From NCBI GenBank assembly GCA_013397435.1, contig VZRG01001561.1, positions 56,904 to 120,903 of the forward strand: a DNA stretch of 64,000 bases. The letters are read 5' to 3'. Shown piece after piece: positions 36,987 through 49,001 of this stretch (within the stretch, counting starts at the first letter, position 1; each line of letters opens with the position of its first letter). The translations under genes and the position numbers were made by a program. The notes below the pieces were generated by a model. The model was not told where the DNA came from, ran no database searches, and saw only the letters and a list, made by a program, of their open reading frames with translations. Source of the DNA: Erythrocercus mccallii. Lineage: Eukaryota; Chordata; Aves; Passeriformes; Dicruridae.

Positions 36987-39032
36987 GCTCTGCCTAATTG
37001 TGTAATTCCAGTGATCTGTTAACTGCTTCGTACTAATTGATGTGTTTCTTTAGAGCACGTATTTGTTAGTTTAATGGACATGAGAGCTAACTCTGTTGTT
37101 AGTAGATTCTGATTATCTGTGCCATTACATGATTACTCTTTGCAAATAATGAAAATCTGTCAAATTTGTAATGGCTTTGCTCTCTGGCTTGTTGGCAAAA
37201 GCTAACACTGCGATGTTTGCTGGATGTGTTTGCTAGAGAAAACTAGCAATTAGGCACTCTAATATATGCGTGACAAACATGACAGCACACAAGATGAAAC
37301 TGCTTTAGCTGTAGGTATGGACAAAAGGCATGGTTTTGCAAAGAGTTCAATGGCTTCAGTGGGAATTGAGATTGTTCGCCTTACAAGAGTCACTTAAGCA
37401 ATTAACAGTGCAGGATGCAGATGTATTTTGAAGGTTCCTATGCTACTTTATTTTGAGACTACAGAAATATAGGTACCTGCTCTAAGGATATTTCTAGCAT
37501 CCTCTCCTTCCAAGCTCTGCTTTGTAGACTAGGTGGAGAAATGCTAGCAGAAGTATGGGTGTGCATCAGAAATACATTTCATGTCAGAAAGATGATGTTG
37601 TGTACTTCACAGAGGATGTAAAATCATCTTGGTCATTATCATAATTCATATAGGGAAGATTTGTCTAGGTAGGATTGCAAGCATAAACTAGAAGCAGGGC
37701 TGAGGTATTGCTTAGAGTGAGGAAACAATGATTGTCTGTGCTTTTTGTTGCCCAGTGATATTCCCAGGAAATTCTTCTGCAAATGGCCTGTCCCTCTAAG
37801 GTAGAGAACATTAACCATTTTTTAGAGGATGGACATTCCTACTGTAACATCTATCACAACACAAATTCTGGGGGAAATCATTAATCAGAAAGTCATCGGT
37901 ATCTTTATTCAGACGCTTATCTGATTAAAGTCCAGAAAATTTGGTTGGACTGTAAGATTTCTGAGTCAGCTATCATGTAACCTGCAGTTTGTAAACTTCC
38001 TGACATCAATGTAAGCGTACTTTAAACTTACAGATCATTCCATGGTGCTTTCATAAATTACTTGTACTAACAGAATAAATTATTTTCATAGTAGCTGAAT
38101 GGCTCTATGTAGGTAAAATTGAACCACTGAATAATGGAAAAGCTATATGCTTGTATGGAAGACTTTTTTTCTGTAAAAAATTACCTTCATTGTATTTTTA
38201 CATTTTGTAGGAAATCAGTGCAAGAAATTAACTTAGGATGATCTGAAACACTGCATAAATCTGTTGTTATAAAACCAGACAAATTCCAAATAATGTTTAA
38301 AAGATTTCTTATAAATCATTATGGGAAGTTGCCAAACTGCAGGCCCTTTATATAATGGCTTGGTATCTTATCTATTCCATCTGCTTTGTGCATATTAATT
38401 AATTCTAAGTGATCTTATCTTTATCAAGTGTAGAAGCAGGTTATGACTTTGAAAATTATGTTTCCACCCCTGCTATCACTATTCCAAGCAGGAGAGTACC
38501 CTGTGCTATGACAGATTCAGTTGACTGCTGATGGCACACCCATCCATCTTTTCATGGGCTCCATCAAACCTACCTGCTGCATTGTAGTTGTTACTGTTAT
38601 GTGGAGAGGAAATATTTGAGTAAGGAAGCATCCAATACCTGCTTCTTCTTTTACACTGATCCAGTGATGAGGTTAAACTTTTGCCCTTTGATAGGTTTCT
38701 TGTTCCATTTTTCTGATTCCTATCCGTCTTCCCCACGTCCTGACTGCTCTGTGAAAGTCAAAAGAGGAAAATGACATTTTAGGGAGATAATTCATTGCAT
38801 CTTCACAGTATAAGCAGATAGTAGGGAAGTAGGGAGTGATCCCTTTCCTAGGTTCTTTCATTGGATTAATCTTAGTTGTTACTCCAGGGTCAATAACAGA
38901 AGTCATTTAGAGAGGAATACAGGCATTTACTGTCACATAGTTACGATACATGGTATGTGCACAGTAAATGGGATGATTTTGAAATATTAATTGGACTTGA
39001 AATAACAACTTTGTTCTATCTCTGTGTTTTAG

Positions 39033-39130
39033 GTATCAGTTTTTCTTGCAAGTAAAGCAAGATGTTCTACAGGGCCGTTTGCCTTGTCCAATCAACACTG
39101 CAGCACAGCTGGGAGCATACATAATTCAGT
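39033..39130 (+). CDS. EPB41L4A: EPB41L4A exon 5: F2 lobe helices
   Basis: A 98-nt exon after CTCTGTGTTTTAG and before GTAAGT. It completes Arg, then encodes YQFFLQVKQDVLQGRLPCPI and NTAAQLGAYIIQ, and leaves the first base of Ser. The QVKQDVLQGRLPCP motif is the hallmark of the F2 lobe in the 4.1 family (R-x-D-I/V-x-x-G-R/K-L-x-C). Both flanking split codons restore residues expected in EPB41L4A. Confidence 0.97.
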
Positions 39131-41633
39131 GTAAGTTCTCCTGGCCCACTGAGAGCTTATTTCTTTCAATCCTGCATTGTGATTAATTTTAAGTGATGTC
39201 TGAAGATATAACTAACTCTTTATGCATTCATTTACAAACAGAAGTAGCATGACTGATTTCACTTAAAGAGCTGTAAATAAATGACCATTCTGAATAGATA
39301 ATGCAGGAGCAATAAGGAAGTTCATGTAAAGGAGAAACATTAAAGTCAGTCTGAAGACTCTGCTAAACACTGTTTGCTTTTCTAGGGAATATTTTAACAA
39401 GTACTTAAGACTTTATGACTTTGGATGGCATGTAGAGTATGATAAAACGTTCATCAGATTTATAGATTTCAAAGGCGATTGGCAGCCTCAAATCACAAAA
39501 TCTAGGAAATACCTCAAAAATTACATTATGTCAGTATGAATGAATATTTACTTAACAGGAGGATGTGATTTGACCTGAAGTGAAGAATTTTCATTTTATT
39601 TAGTATTTATCTACATTCATTCATCAGCAGAGATCTTCTCAGAAGTGGACGTTATATCCTGTATGCTTAATAGAACTAGCAATCAATTAGAAAGGAGTTG
39701 TCTGTCTACTGGAGCTGTTCTTCTTTTTCCATTACAGCTCAAGATCTATATTCAAACACAATTGGTAACCAAAAATTGTGTGAAGAGCTGTGCTGGGACT
39801 TCTATTTGCAATTTCTTCTGTGTTAAATTTAGATTTGTCTAAAGTGATATGTATCAATCAAATACAAAGGAAAGATACAAAGGAAAAGATTCTTTGTATT
39901 ATTGGTGTTACAAGTATGACCCAACAACACTTAATATAACATAAAAAATAGTTCTCCTTTTATATTCATTTTAGAATGACAAGGCAGAATAACTTGTGTG
40001 TGAAATGGGAATGCACATAATACAGGATTTCATGGTGGATTATATGTGTGTCTGAAAAGCTAAAATTTCAGGCAGTATTTATTTGTGTACAATTATTTTT
40101 TACTTAATTTTGCCATCTATGAAATATGACATGTCATTCTCTGAAAAACTGTTTGCAATGCACATTTCACTTTACTGGCAGACATGCCTTCCATGATAAA
40201 ATACTGCAAGTGTGAAGCAAGAAAATATGCAATGATGGTAGCATCTTCATTTTATTATGAGAAATGAGTAAAAAGAGTAAATTCATGCCCTTTTGTAATT
40301 TTGTAAGGTGATGAGAGCTGTTGTTTTGGTATAGTGTCCTGTTCCTGTAACTCTAATTTCAAATATTCTGTTGGAAAACAATAAGAAAGTTTATGGGAGA
40401 CAGAAGCATGAGTTAAAGCATGGCCAAGGTTACATACGGTGAATTAAAGTTAGTCCAGGCACTAGGAGGCATGCATTTCCATGGGCTCTATAAAAAATTT
40501 TATCCTTGTATTTAGGGCTTGCAGTTGTTCCAATTATTAAAAACACCTGAGAAATGTCTGTCTCAGACACTGAGCACATAATTTTTATGGAGTTTTTCCA
40601 GTGAGACTTCTCAACATCCCTGCTGAGCAGATTACTGCCTTTTTCTAGCAATGTCATTTCAACATTTTGGTAAGAAACGTCAGTAATTAGATGAGTCTTT
40701 TCCTTCTTGGCTCTTGAAGCCTCCTTGTGGCTATGTTTTTTGCTTAGTGGTCATTGGCTAGAAAGCTCCTGTGAAGTCTTTCTCAGAGAAAACCCAATGT
40801 ACAGATATTACCCAGGGCTATAAAAAATTGAAATACTAACTTTTGCAGTTTCTCAGATAGATGCAATAATAGTTAAGATCAGTAGGTGTGAGCTCTGGCC
40901 AAGATGCATATTTGTTTTATAATTATGTTACAACATATGAACAAGCATGACTAATGTCATGTCACAAATTCAGGGTTGCTTCAAAGAAAATTACATTGGC
41001 TATTCATCATATTCTTTTTTTAAGGAAAGTCTTTTGACAGCTGTTTTTATTTTAAAAGTGAATTTGATATCCAGGAAATATACTGATATTTTATTGAAAA
41101 AGGAAAACTTGTGATTCTTCACAAGAAACAGGTACCATTAGAAGAAGCCCTCTAGGGCTCTCAGGATATTTACCTCCATTTGAATTCCCAGCTTATGCTA
41201 AAGTCCCAGCAATAATATCGATCTGCTAGTAATATTGCAGTTTATCATGAGAGAGATATTACAAAACTAGCCTTTTCTTCTACACTTGTTTTGCATATGC
41301 TGCCAAATAATCAATGTCATTGAATTTACACTTTGCTGGCTTGGTCAAAATTTTGTTTGGCCTATAGAAGCAGTAGATTTCCTGTCAAAGCTTCTAGCTC
41401 TTTTTAGCTCGAACCTTCTATATATCTTTTAAAATGCGTGAAGACAATTTTTTCTTGGTTTTATGAGCGTTGATGTGAATAGTTCTATATTCTCTTCCTT
41501 TTTTCCTTATCTGACTGCCAATTAAATTTGCCATCAGTTGGAAAACAGTGGCTGGGCACCAGTAGGTGGATTATATAGCACATTTTTTTTTAAAAAAGCA
41601 CAGGTAATCTTTGTTTTCTCCTTTGTCCCGTAG
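39131..41633 (+). other. EPB41L4A: EPB41L4A intron 5 (2.5 kb)
   Basis: GT..AG intron in phase 1, AT-rich. No recognisable repeat or gene is seen. Confidence 0.92.
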
Positions 41634-41754
41634 CTGAGCTGGGGGACTATGACCCATACAAGCACACCACAGGTTACGTCTCTGAGTATCGCTTCGTTCC
41701 TGACCAGAAGGAAGAGCTAGAGGATGCCATAGAGCGGATACACAAAACTCTGAT
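41634..41754 (+). CDS. EPB41L4A: EPB41L4A exon 6: F2 lobe
   Basis: A 121-nt exon after TTTGTCCCGTAG and before GTAAGA. It completes Ser, then encodes ELGDYDPYKHTTGYVSEYRF and VPDQKEELEDAIERIHKTL, ending with the first two bases of Met. The SELGDYDP motif is near-universal in the band 4.1 superfamily, and the EYRFVPDQ segment with its charged helix is typical of the F2 lobe. The GC-richer codon use of this exon contrasts with the surrounding intron. Confidence 0.97.
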
Positions 41755-43733
41755 GTAAGATTTCAGTACTGTTGGTCTCTTGGCAGGTAATGCCAGACTC
41801 AGGGATGCTAGGTAGGTGGGGAGGAACAACCTGGGGTGCAGAGTAGAGGTTTATAGACCTAAGAAAAGAACTCAGGTAATCCAGTTATACGTCTTAGAAG
41901 CAGAAAAGATTTTACATATTGGAGCTGTTCTTTTAGGAACTGAGTAGGACAATAACTGGAGGTGTGTCAGACCTGGGTATGGGTGTTTCAGAGCCAGCAG
42001 TTTTAATAAAACATATGCCAGAAATTCAACCATACTTAGAGCCTAAATAAACATTTACTTGCTTATCTCCAAGTTCACGTTTCTTCATTCCATGTAAGCG
42101 TAGAGAAACTTGTTCTAACAAGTCTAAGTTAGGTGCAATTGCGATACAACCATTTATGAAGATGAGAGCAGTAAGGAGGAGGGTGTTCCTCATAGCCTTT
42201 GTCAAAGTAATGTAAAGAGAATCAGTTACCCATCTTGTAGTAGATCTAAATTTCTTGATTTTCTTGCTATAATAAAGCCACAGTCTAGAAAAAGGTTAAG
42301 TAATTTTTTCCTGTAGCATTGTGTGTTAATGTTATATATGTCTTGTTTAATGAGAGTAACTATTAACTCAGGGTCACAGCTGTTCTCTGAAAAGTTTTCC
42401 AGTAACTGGAGTCTGTGCCAGTTGCCACATTGACCTAAGCTTTCTCTTCCAGGGAAGAGTCTGTTGTCAGTAATTATTTCTGTGTGGTTATGACAGCCTT
42501 AAACTAACTGATGCATTTGAGAGAACTTACTACATGTAGTTCTATGAAGTAAAAAAATACTGGTTTTTCTATTCCAGAGAGAAGAAACTGAGTCACAGCT
42601 AATTGGTTTGGTTCAACATCACAGAAGTGGTTTGTGAGAAATGAGACTTGAGATGAATTGCTGTGAACTACGCAGCCTTTGTTTCTCTCTCTCAGGTTTC
42701 TGTAGTCATTAGATCCAGAAGCCAGTGGTTGTGAAGGGAAGTGATCACTGTCATAACACTTACTGATCTGGAGCTCTAGTATTGTTCTGCTGCTTGGCTG
42801 CAGTTGACTGTCAGGGATTTAGCAGCATAAGAACAGGGAGGAAAGCTTAGGTGTACTCAATGCTACTTCAGCCCGGCTGTTACAACCAGCATTGCCAGCT
42901 TTGACTTCTGCACAGGTGACCACAGTCTCTTCAGCTAAGAAATGTGAAGCTATAATGGATGAGGGCGTCCCAAATTGTCTCATTGACCAGAGACATTTTA
43001 GGTACAGGTTTGTGATATGGTTTGGAAGAACTGTTTTATTCTTTCTGAATCCCAGCATGGAAACACTGGCTTTTTTTGGTGGTGGTGGAGGGTTTTTTGG
43101 TGTTCTTTTTTTTTTTCTTTGTTCTTCAGCACAGCTGTGGTACTGTATGTACTTCCCTTCTCCTGGTTATATCAAGAAAAACTGGTTTTGGTTGCATGTT
43201 TCCTCTCAGGTTTCTTTTTTTTTTTACACAGCACAATAGCTATTTGGAGATTCAGTAGGATGAAGTTTTTTGAGAAAGTTTCTAAAGCAAGAAAGGTGAG
43301 GGAAGAAGGCAGAGGGGGTTTCTGACTCTGAAGCATGCCTACTGTGATTGTTGTCCCATCTATACACCAGTATGACAGCTCCAAAGTCAGAGAGCAGCGT
43401 GAAGTGACCTGATGTTGTCAGGCACATCTGGAGGATCAAGCAGTGACTTTGGGGCTCACACATGAGGGAGCAAACATTTGGTGCTGGAGGAGATATAGAA
43501 TCCCTCAGTGCAGACAAGAGAGCTGGTGTTGCACTCCTGACATTGCCTGTTTCAGACTGTGGGAGATCTGTCACTGACTGGTGCTTGGCAAGTCAGCTGC
43601 TGCTGTATTTTGAATCAACATTTCATGCTGCCAATGGGGCACAAGCAAAGCAAATATGCCCCTGATATTTAGCTCTAAAAGTAGCTTTAGATGTTGTTGG
43701 GGTCACTCAGGTGCCCTTTGTTCATGCAAAGGA

Positions 43734-43748
43734 GTGTGTGTGTGTGTG
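43734..43748. repeat. (GT)n microsatellite
   Basis: About seven uninterrupted GT units. Confidence 0.9.
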
Positions 43749-44665
43749 CCAGCTGCATGGCTGTCACCTTACCAGCCCTGTCATTCCCACTGGCAAAGAC
43801 TGCTTTATTTTTGGAATGTGTGATGCTGAGGAGAGTTTGTGTTTTTACACATGATAAAAATGAAACACCCTTTGTACTAAGGGGAGTTCTTTCAGTCCCT
43901 GACAGTCCTTCATCCTTTCATTTTCTGGCTTCTTCATCTGCTTTTGGGAGGACTTTTACCTCTGGCTTCCGTCTGCTTCCTTCAGAAGCTCCAGGTCACG
44001 TCTTTGCTTCCTTCAATATTTTTGCAAATTCAGTTTCTAAAACAGGGTGTATTACTATGAAAGTATTTATAAAAACACACTCAAACATTTATTTGACATT
44101 TCAGCCATTTGGTCTGTTCAGAGGCAGGTGAGAACAGAGGAATAAGTGCATCAGCATTCTTTTCAGCCTGGTCAGTAAGGAAAGACTAACAGCAGGGTTT
44201 AAATTGGTGTTGTATTCTAGCACTAATTCAGTAATGGGGTAATCCACTTTGCTCAGGACTGGTATTTTGCCTGCTTGCGAACTCAGTGAGACAATACAGC
44301 CCCTGTAAATATTTTGCTTACATTTCTGAGAGCTACTTGCAAGACTTTAACTTAAAAATCAAGCTGCAGAGTAAATTTTTACAGGAAAAATGTAAAAGAG
44401 ATGTGACATTACTTGTGTGCCAGATAGCCAGTGTTCTGCATGTTCTGAATACCGATAATAAATGACACATCTACTGGGATTTGAAGGAAGGAATTTCTCT
44501 TACAAGCTTCAGGTCTGCTGCTTTTCCAGGAGTCCTTGGAGAGAACAGCACCTGGAAAAGAGGCAGTGCTTCTACATGGATAAGATAAGCTGAAGCAGTC
44601 ATCTCCCAGATACAAAGAAGTCATTCTAAATATCTTTGAATACCTTTAAATACCTATTGCATTCA

Positions 44666-45092
44666 TGCTAGCGAAGGCAGAGGGCCGACAAAATATATGA
44701 GGAGTTCTACAGGCCACGTCCTCACACCAATGTGGTGATGCACGTAATCCTTTATTCTCTAGAAGATGGCAGGTTTTATAGTGTACCATATAGTTTACAA
44801 TTTCAGGTGTTATTCCATTGGCACACAGTGATAGAAAAATGCAAACAAACACTGTTTACTTTAACGTTTAAGGCAGCTACCAAACAAGTAACACTCACAA
44901 CTAACACTCTATAATTAAGCTATTGTCTATCCCTGATCACCTTAACAGAATTTCTAACTGCGCCACCATCCCTGGCACTCTTTCCCTCTCAGGCTTCTAG
45001 GCCAAGTCCAGGCCTTGGTTCAGGCCCATACCTGGGCCTGCACTCAGGCCTACAGCCTGAAACTCAGGCTGGATCGCCCAACCTAGCTTACA
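44666..45092 (-). mobile_element. LTR-like remnant, minus orientation
   Basis: The + strand starts TGCTAGCGAAGGC and ends ACCTAGCTTACA. On the minus strand a TATA-like CACTATAAAACCTGCC precedes an AATAAAGGATTACG polyadenylation-like signal by about 20 bases. The far part has repeated CAGGCC/CAGGCT words. No target-site duplication is visible, so both ends are uncertain. Confidence 0.45.
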
Positions 45093-46304
45093 AACACATC
45101 ATGTCCCTGATCTCTTAAAAAATCTTCTACATGCTAGCACTGCTGTTTCACATCTTTGACCTTGGAAGTTATTTTTTCTTTGTCAGCCATAACACAAAGT
45201 TGGGGAAACCTGGATGGTAGCTTCTAGGCTAGAGAGAATGGTGACACAAGAAGCAAGAATTTGCATATTGCAGGACTTTTCCAGATTTTTCGTCTAAATG
45301 TTGAATGTAGAATGCTCTACTTCACACCTTGAATTTGAAAGGTAGCACATCCAGTGAAGTATGTCCCTAAGAAAAACAACAGGAGGAAGCAGGATATGCA
45401 TCTTTTTGAGCTGATATTTTTACAAGATGTGCTGTACTTTCCCAATAACAGTCCAGTTGCTTTCAGAGAATTATTGGAAAGAAGTGAAAATGAAAACATG
45501 ACTTCAACTATTTCAAGCTTACAAAAGAGAATCTTGTTCTTGTGTCAGTGACAGATATTAAGGGAAGAACAAATTAAATTCTGAGGACAAGGCTTTATAT
45601 TTATTTAGTTGTTTTGTTCTTTTTGAAAATAAATCCATTGTTAGAATTGTAAAATGTGTTCCTACTAGCCAGGATTTTTCTCTCACCAGTTTTCCTAGTT
45701 GTTTCCTGCCAGTGGTACTTTTCAATTTATGGGTTGGTATCTGTAGCTAGGAAGGCAGGCAGGATCTTTGAAATAGCTAATCTTATGAAACAGACTCCAA
45801 ATCTTGTTTTCAGTGTAGCAGACCTGGGTACCACCAGCTGATGTGGCTTACTATAGGCAAGATTTTATGGAGAAAGTAATAATTTATCTGAAGTTATGAA
45901 CCTTGCTTTCAGGAACTTCAATACTGCTATGGGGAAGTAGTACCCCAACCAGTCATACTATTCCCACTTTATTAATAATAATGTAGTTATGGGATAAAAA
46001 AAGTTATTTTGCATAATGAAGCCTAAAAATGAAATGTATGAAGTGTGTTTGTGACAGCAAGGAAAAAGTTAGCCACCACATTAGGCAAACTTGATGTATG
46101 TGATAGCATATATGTCTGTGGTAGGAGACCACTAGAGATCTAGTCTTACTTGGAATAAGAAGTTCACTGTTGAAAAGACAATGACAGCCTAAAAAACTGT
46201 TAAGAAAGCTTGCATATGTGTCCAGAAAACTGTATTTATTAATATGATCTGTTTTGATATGTTGATTGGAATTGCAAGATTCTTAGAAATAATTGTGTTT
46301 ACAG

Positions 46305-46392
46305 GGGTCAAGTTCCTGCTGAGGCAGAAGCGAACTACTTAGGTGTGGCCAAATCCCTGGAAATGTATGGAGTGGATCTTCATCCTGTTTAT
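46305..46392 (+). CDS. EPB41L4A: EPB41L4A exon 7: end of the F2 lobe
   Basis: An 88-nt exon after AATTGTGTTTACAG and before GTAAGT. It completes Met, then encodes GQVPAEAEANYLGVAKSLEM and YGVDLHPVY, ending on a codon boundary. The A-K-x-L-E-M-Y-G-V-D-x-H stretch is the second FERM signature, at the F2/F3 boundary. The following intron is phase 0. Confidence 0.97.
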
Positions 46393-48463
46393 GTAAGTGT
46401 TAACTGTGAAAAATAATTACTGCACTAATGTGTGAAACAGTACTTATATAGCCTTATTGCCACAGGATAGCTGGAAAGGGAACACTACTCAAGAAATGCA
46501 AAGGAGCACATATTTACAGACAGAGAGGATTCAGTTATTCATACATACAAAAGCCTAATGATTTTCAGATTAAATGCTGTGATTGTGTTACTCCTATAAA
46601 AACCAATCAATTTTACTCTGGATAAAAACAATTTAGATAGAGAAGAAGTAATTCGTGTAACTGTCAGGAGACATGAATGAGGGTTATCGCCTTTGTCTTT
46701 GACAGAAGAATTTGCACATTATTTTCATTTAAATAAGAACAAGTGTGTCCTGAAATCTTTTCAATACCATTGCAAAAATTAGGGTGGAGTAGCAGTAGCA
46801 TGTCTGGCTTTTTAAAATATTCGTTGTCAAGGTTTTACAAAAGATCCAGATTATGTTTCTGTTTTTCCCATGTTGTATCATGCAGCATTGCAAGTTGTCT
46901 GTATTGCCTCAGAAAACCCCTCCATTTCTTTTGTCTGTCAGCATGTATGCTGGGATTGTATCCAAGTCATCACCTGGAGGCTATGTGCTCCTAGTAGAAG
47001 CATCATTCTATCTTGTTGGAATTATTCTGCCTGTGGCAGGCTTGGGTTTTTTTACTAAAAGAAAATCAAAAGTTCAAATGGGGAGTTGTAGTTCACTGAG
47101 TTAGATGTCAGTACTTTGTAAAATTACTTGAAAGAAAAGAAAGAAATCAAGATACTACCTGAAGATTAAATATTTATTTCCTCTGAAAAAATGTGTAACC
47201 TGCAATATAAAGTACCTTTTAAGGTATCCTATGGCTTAATTGCATTCATATCCCAGGCTTTGTTCTCCTCCCACCCATGGAAAGCTGGGGAGTTACTGGA
47301 ATAAGATCCAACAAGAACCAACAAAATCATGTTACATTCATATAGTCTGGAATTTTTTTGCCTCATAACTTGCTTTTGTTGTGCAATGAAATCTCTGCCT
47401 GAGTAACCTGTGAGCATCATTGTTCCTATGTAAATTACAACAGCAGCAGAAGCCCTCATTTGAGACTGAAGCTGCACACATGACAAGATGCAGTTATTTT
47501 CCTCCTTTGGTTATATTAAAAATAAAGTTGTTTTTAGCAGTTAATTCACTGAGGAGCACAGGTAGAGCTTGCTAGGTGTGCTTGACCTTTGTCAGCCCCT
47601 GTAATCACACAGGAGACTTTCTCCGTGCCTCAAGTCAGTCCCTCTCACAGTTGATAATTTTGCTGTTCATGCTCTGCTGGTTTAGAGCAGGGTTCTTCCT
47701 CATTGTCTCAAGTAGGAAGGGGAATGAGCTTTTCCAGCTGACTTTCTTTTAACCTCATGCACTAGGGTTTGCACTCTTTCAGCAGTAAGCTACTTCTGAT
47801 TTTGGTTATTGACTGTAAATAGGGGAGGTGGGGACCTCATGCCACTTAGCAGCAGGGCTTTCACCCTGTTCTCTCCCAGCGCAGTTTGAGATTCATATCC
47901 TGACTCCCAGAGTGGTTTCCTTCAGAGGAGTGGATGCATATGACTGTTCCCTGCATGCCATTGCCCTTTCTGAACAACAAAAAAAGAAGCTTGACCCTCC
48001 CAAAGGAGCTACTTCACTTGGAGGCAGCAGCTGACACTATTTTAGGAGGGGAAAGGCAGCTATGTGATTGTATTATAGGTCAGAAAATCACCATTTACTT
48101 TCAGCTGAAAGCTGGGATAACTGTTGCATTCATGTCTGAATAAGGAGTTCAGTTTATGACTTTTGGCCATTTGCCAAATTGCAAAAATTAATTCAGTAAG
48201 TAAACAAAACAAAAAGTATTTTTGTTTTTCATCATGGCATGAAATTCCCATTCTTTCCCTCACTGCCATTCTTTCTTGCCTCTCTTCCCCCAGAACTACA
48301 AATTTTCATAAAGCAGTTTTCATCAGTAGGTCAAGTACTATTTTCTCATTTGTACAGAGTGAAACAGTATATTCAAGTCACCAGGATGAATTTCTCACTG
48401 GATCTTACTGATACTGTGATTCTACTTGCAACTGTACAAATGACATATATTTTTATTTTCCAG
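46393..48463 (+). other. EPB41L4A: EPB41L4A intron 7 (2.1 kb)
   Basis: GT..AG intron in phase 0. Nothing else is recognised. Confidence 0.92.
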
Positions 48464-48552
48464 GGTGAAAACAAATCTGAATACTTTTTAGGATTAACAC
48501 CCACTGGAGTTGTTGTCTACAAGAATAAAAAACAAGTAGGAAAGTATTTCTG
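48464..48552 (+). CDS. EPB41L4A: EPB41L4A exon 8: start of the F3 lobe
   Basis: An 89-nt exon after TTTTTATTTTCCAG and before GTATGT. It encodes GENKSEYFLGLTPTGVVVYK and NKKQVGKYF plus two bases of Trp. The LGLTPTGVVVY strand pair is typical of the PTB/PH-like F3 lobe, which in FERM proteins binds membrane-protein tails and phosphoinositides. If the next intron were retained, the frame would run on to a stop at 48614-48616. Confidence 0.97.
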
Positions 48553-48937
48553 GTATGTATTATTTAAATGTGCAGTCTGCACTAAAACAATAACAATGTT
48601 GTATGGAAGTCCATGATTTGTGATGTCTATTTGAAAGGTTAATCATAGCAATATAAAAAAAGTATACACAGAATTCTTAATATTTCTCTGGATTATGCAG
48701 ATTTGTAATTCTTTGATAATCCAAGTACTGAAAAAAGTAGATCACCTTTGCCATACTCATGCTGAAATGTTTACATAACACAAATTGTCTGCTGACATCT
48801 GGGGCATACCTGAAAAATAAATCTATTTGTGAATTTTTTTTGGTCTTTGTATGCAAACGTATACAACTTTTTATTTTATTATGCATGAAATTAAAAGCTC
48901 ATGAAGTTCTGTCTGTCTTTTTTTCTCAATATTACAG
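48553..48937 (+). other. EPB41L4A: EPB41L4A intron 8 (385 bp)
   Basis: GT..AG intron in phase 2, by far the shortest in the window. An in-frame TGA ends read-through from exon 8. Confidence 0.95.
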
Positions 48938-49001
48938 GCCTAGAATTACAAAAGTTCACTTCAAGGAAACACAGTTTGAACTTCGAGTCCTGGGAAAAGA
49001 T
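48938..49001 (+). CDS. EPB41L4A: EPB41L4A exon 9: F3 lobe strands
   Basis: A 64-nt exon after TTCTCAATATTACAG and before GTAAGT. It completes Trp, then encodes PRITKVHFKETQFELRVLGK and Asp. The F-W-P-R-I-T-K motif is strongly conserved in F3 lobes of 4.1-like proteins. It ends in phase 0 before a very long intron. Confidence 0.97.

Larger units (their letters stand above)
35249..39032 (+). other. EPB41L4A: EPB41L4A intron 4 (3.8 kb)
   Basis: GT..AG intron in phase 2. It carries a TTTAA-type pentanucleotide array, a T/G-rich stretch and a composite triplet microsatellite containing a CR1 scrap. No coding or RNA gene is seen. Confidence 0.9.
41755..46304 (+). other. EPB41L4A: EPB41L4A intron 6 (4.6 kb)
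   Basis: GT..AG intron in phase 2. It contains a GT microsatellite near 43734 and an LTR-like remnant at 44666-45092. Longer open frames around 42892-44131 have no family resemblance. Confidence 0.9.

Noticed and set aside
43691..44131. 146-codon open frame on the + strand
   Set aside because: It lies in intron 6, spans a GT microsatellite and has no family resemblance or splice support.
48239..48616. 125-codon open frame starting before exon 8
   Set aside because: It contains the real exon 8, but its start and end lie in introns. The supported coding part is 48464-48552.
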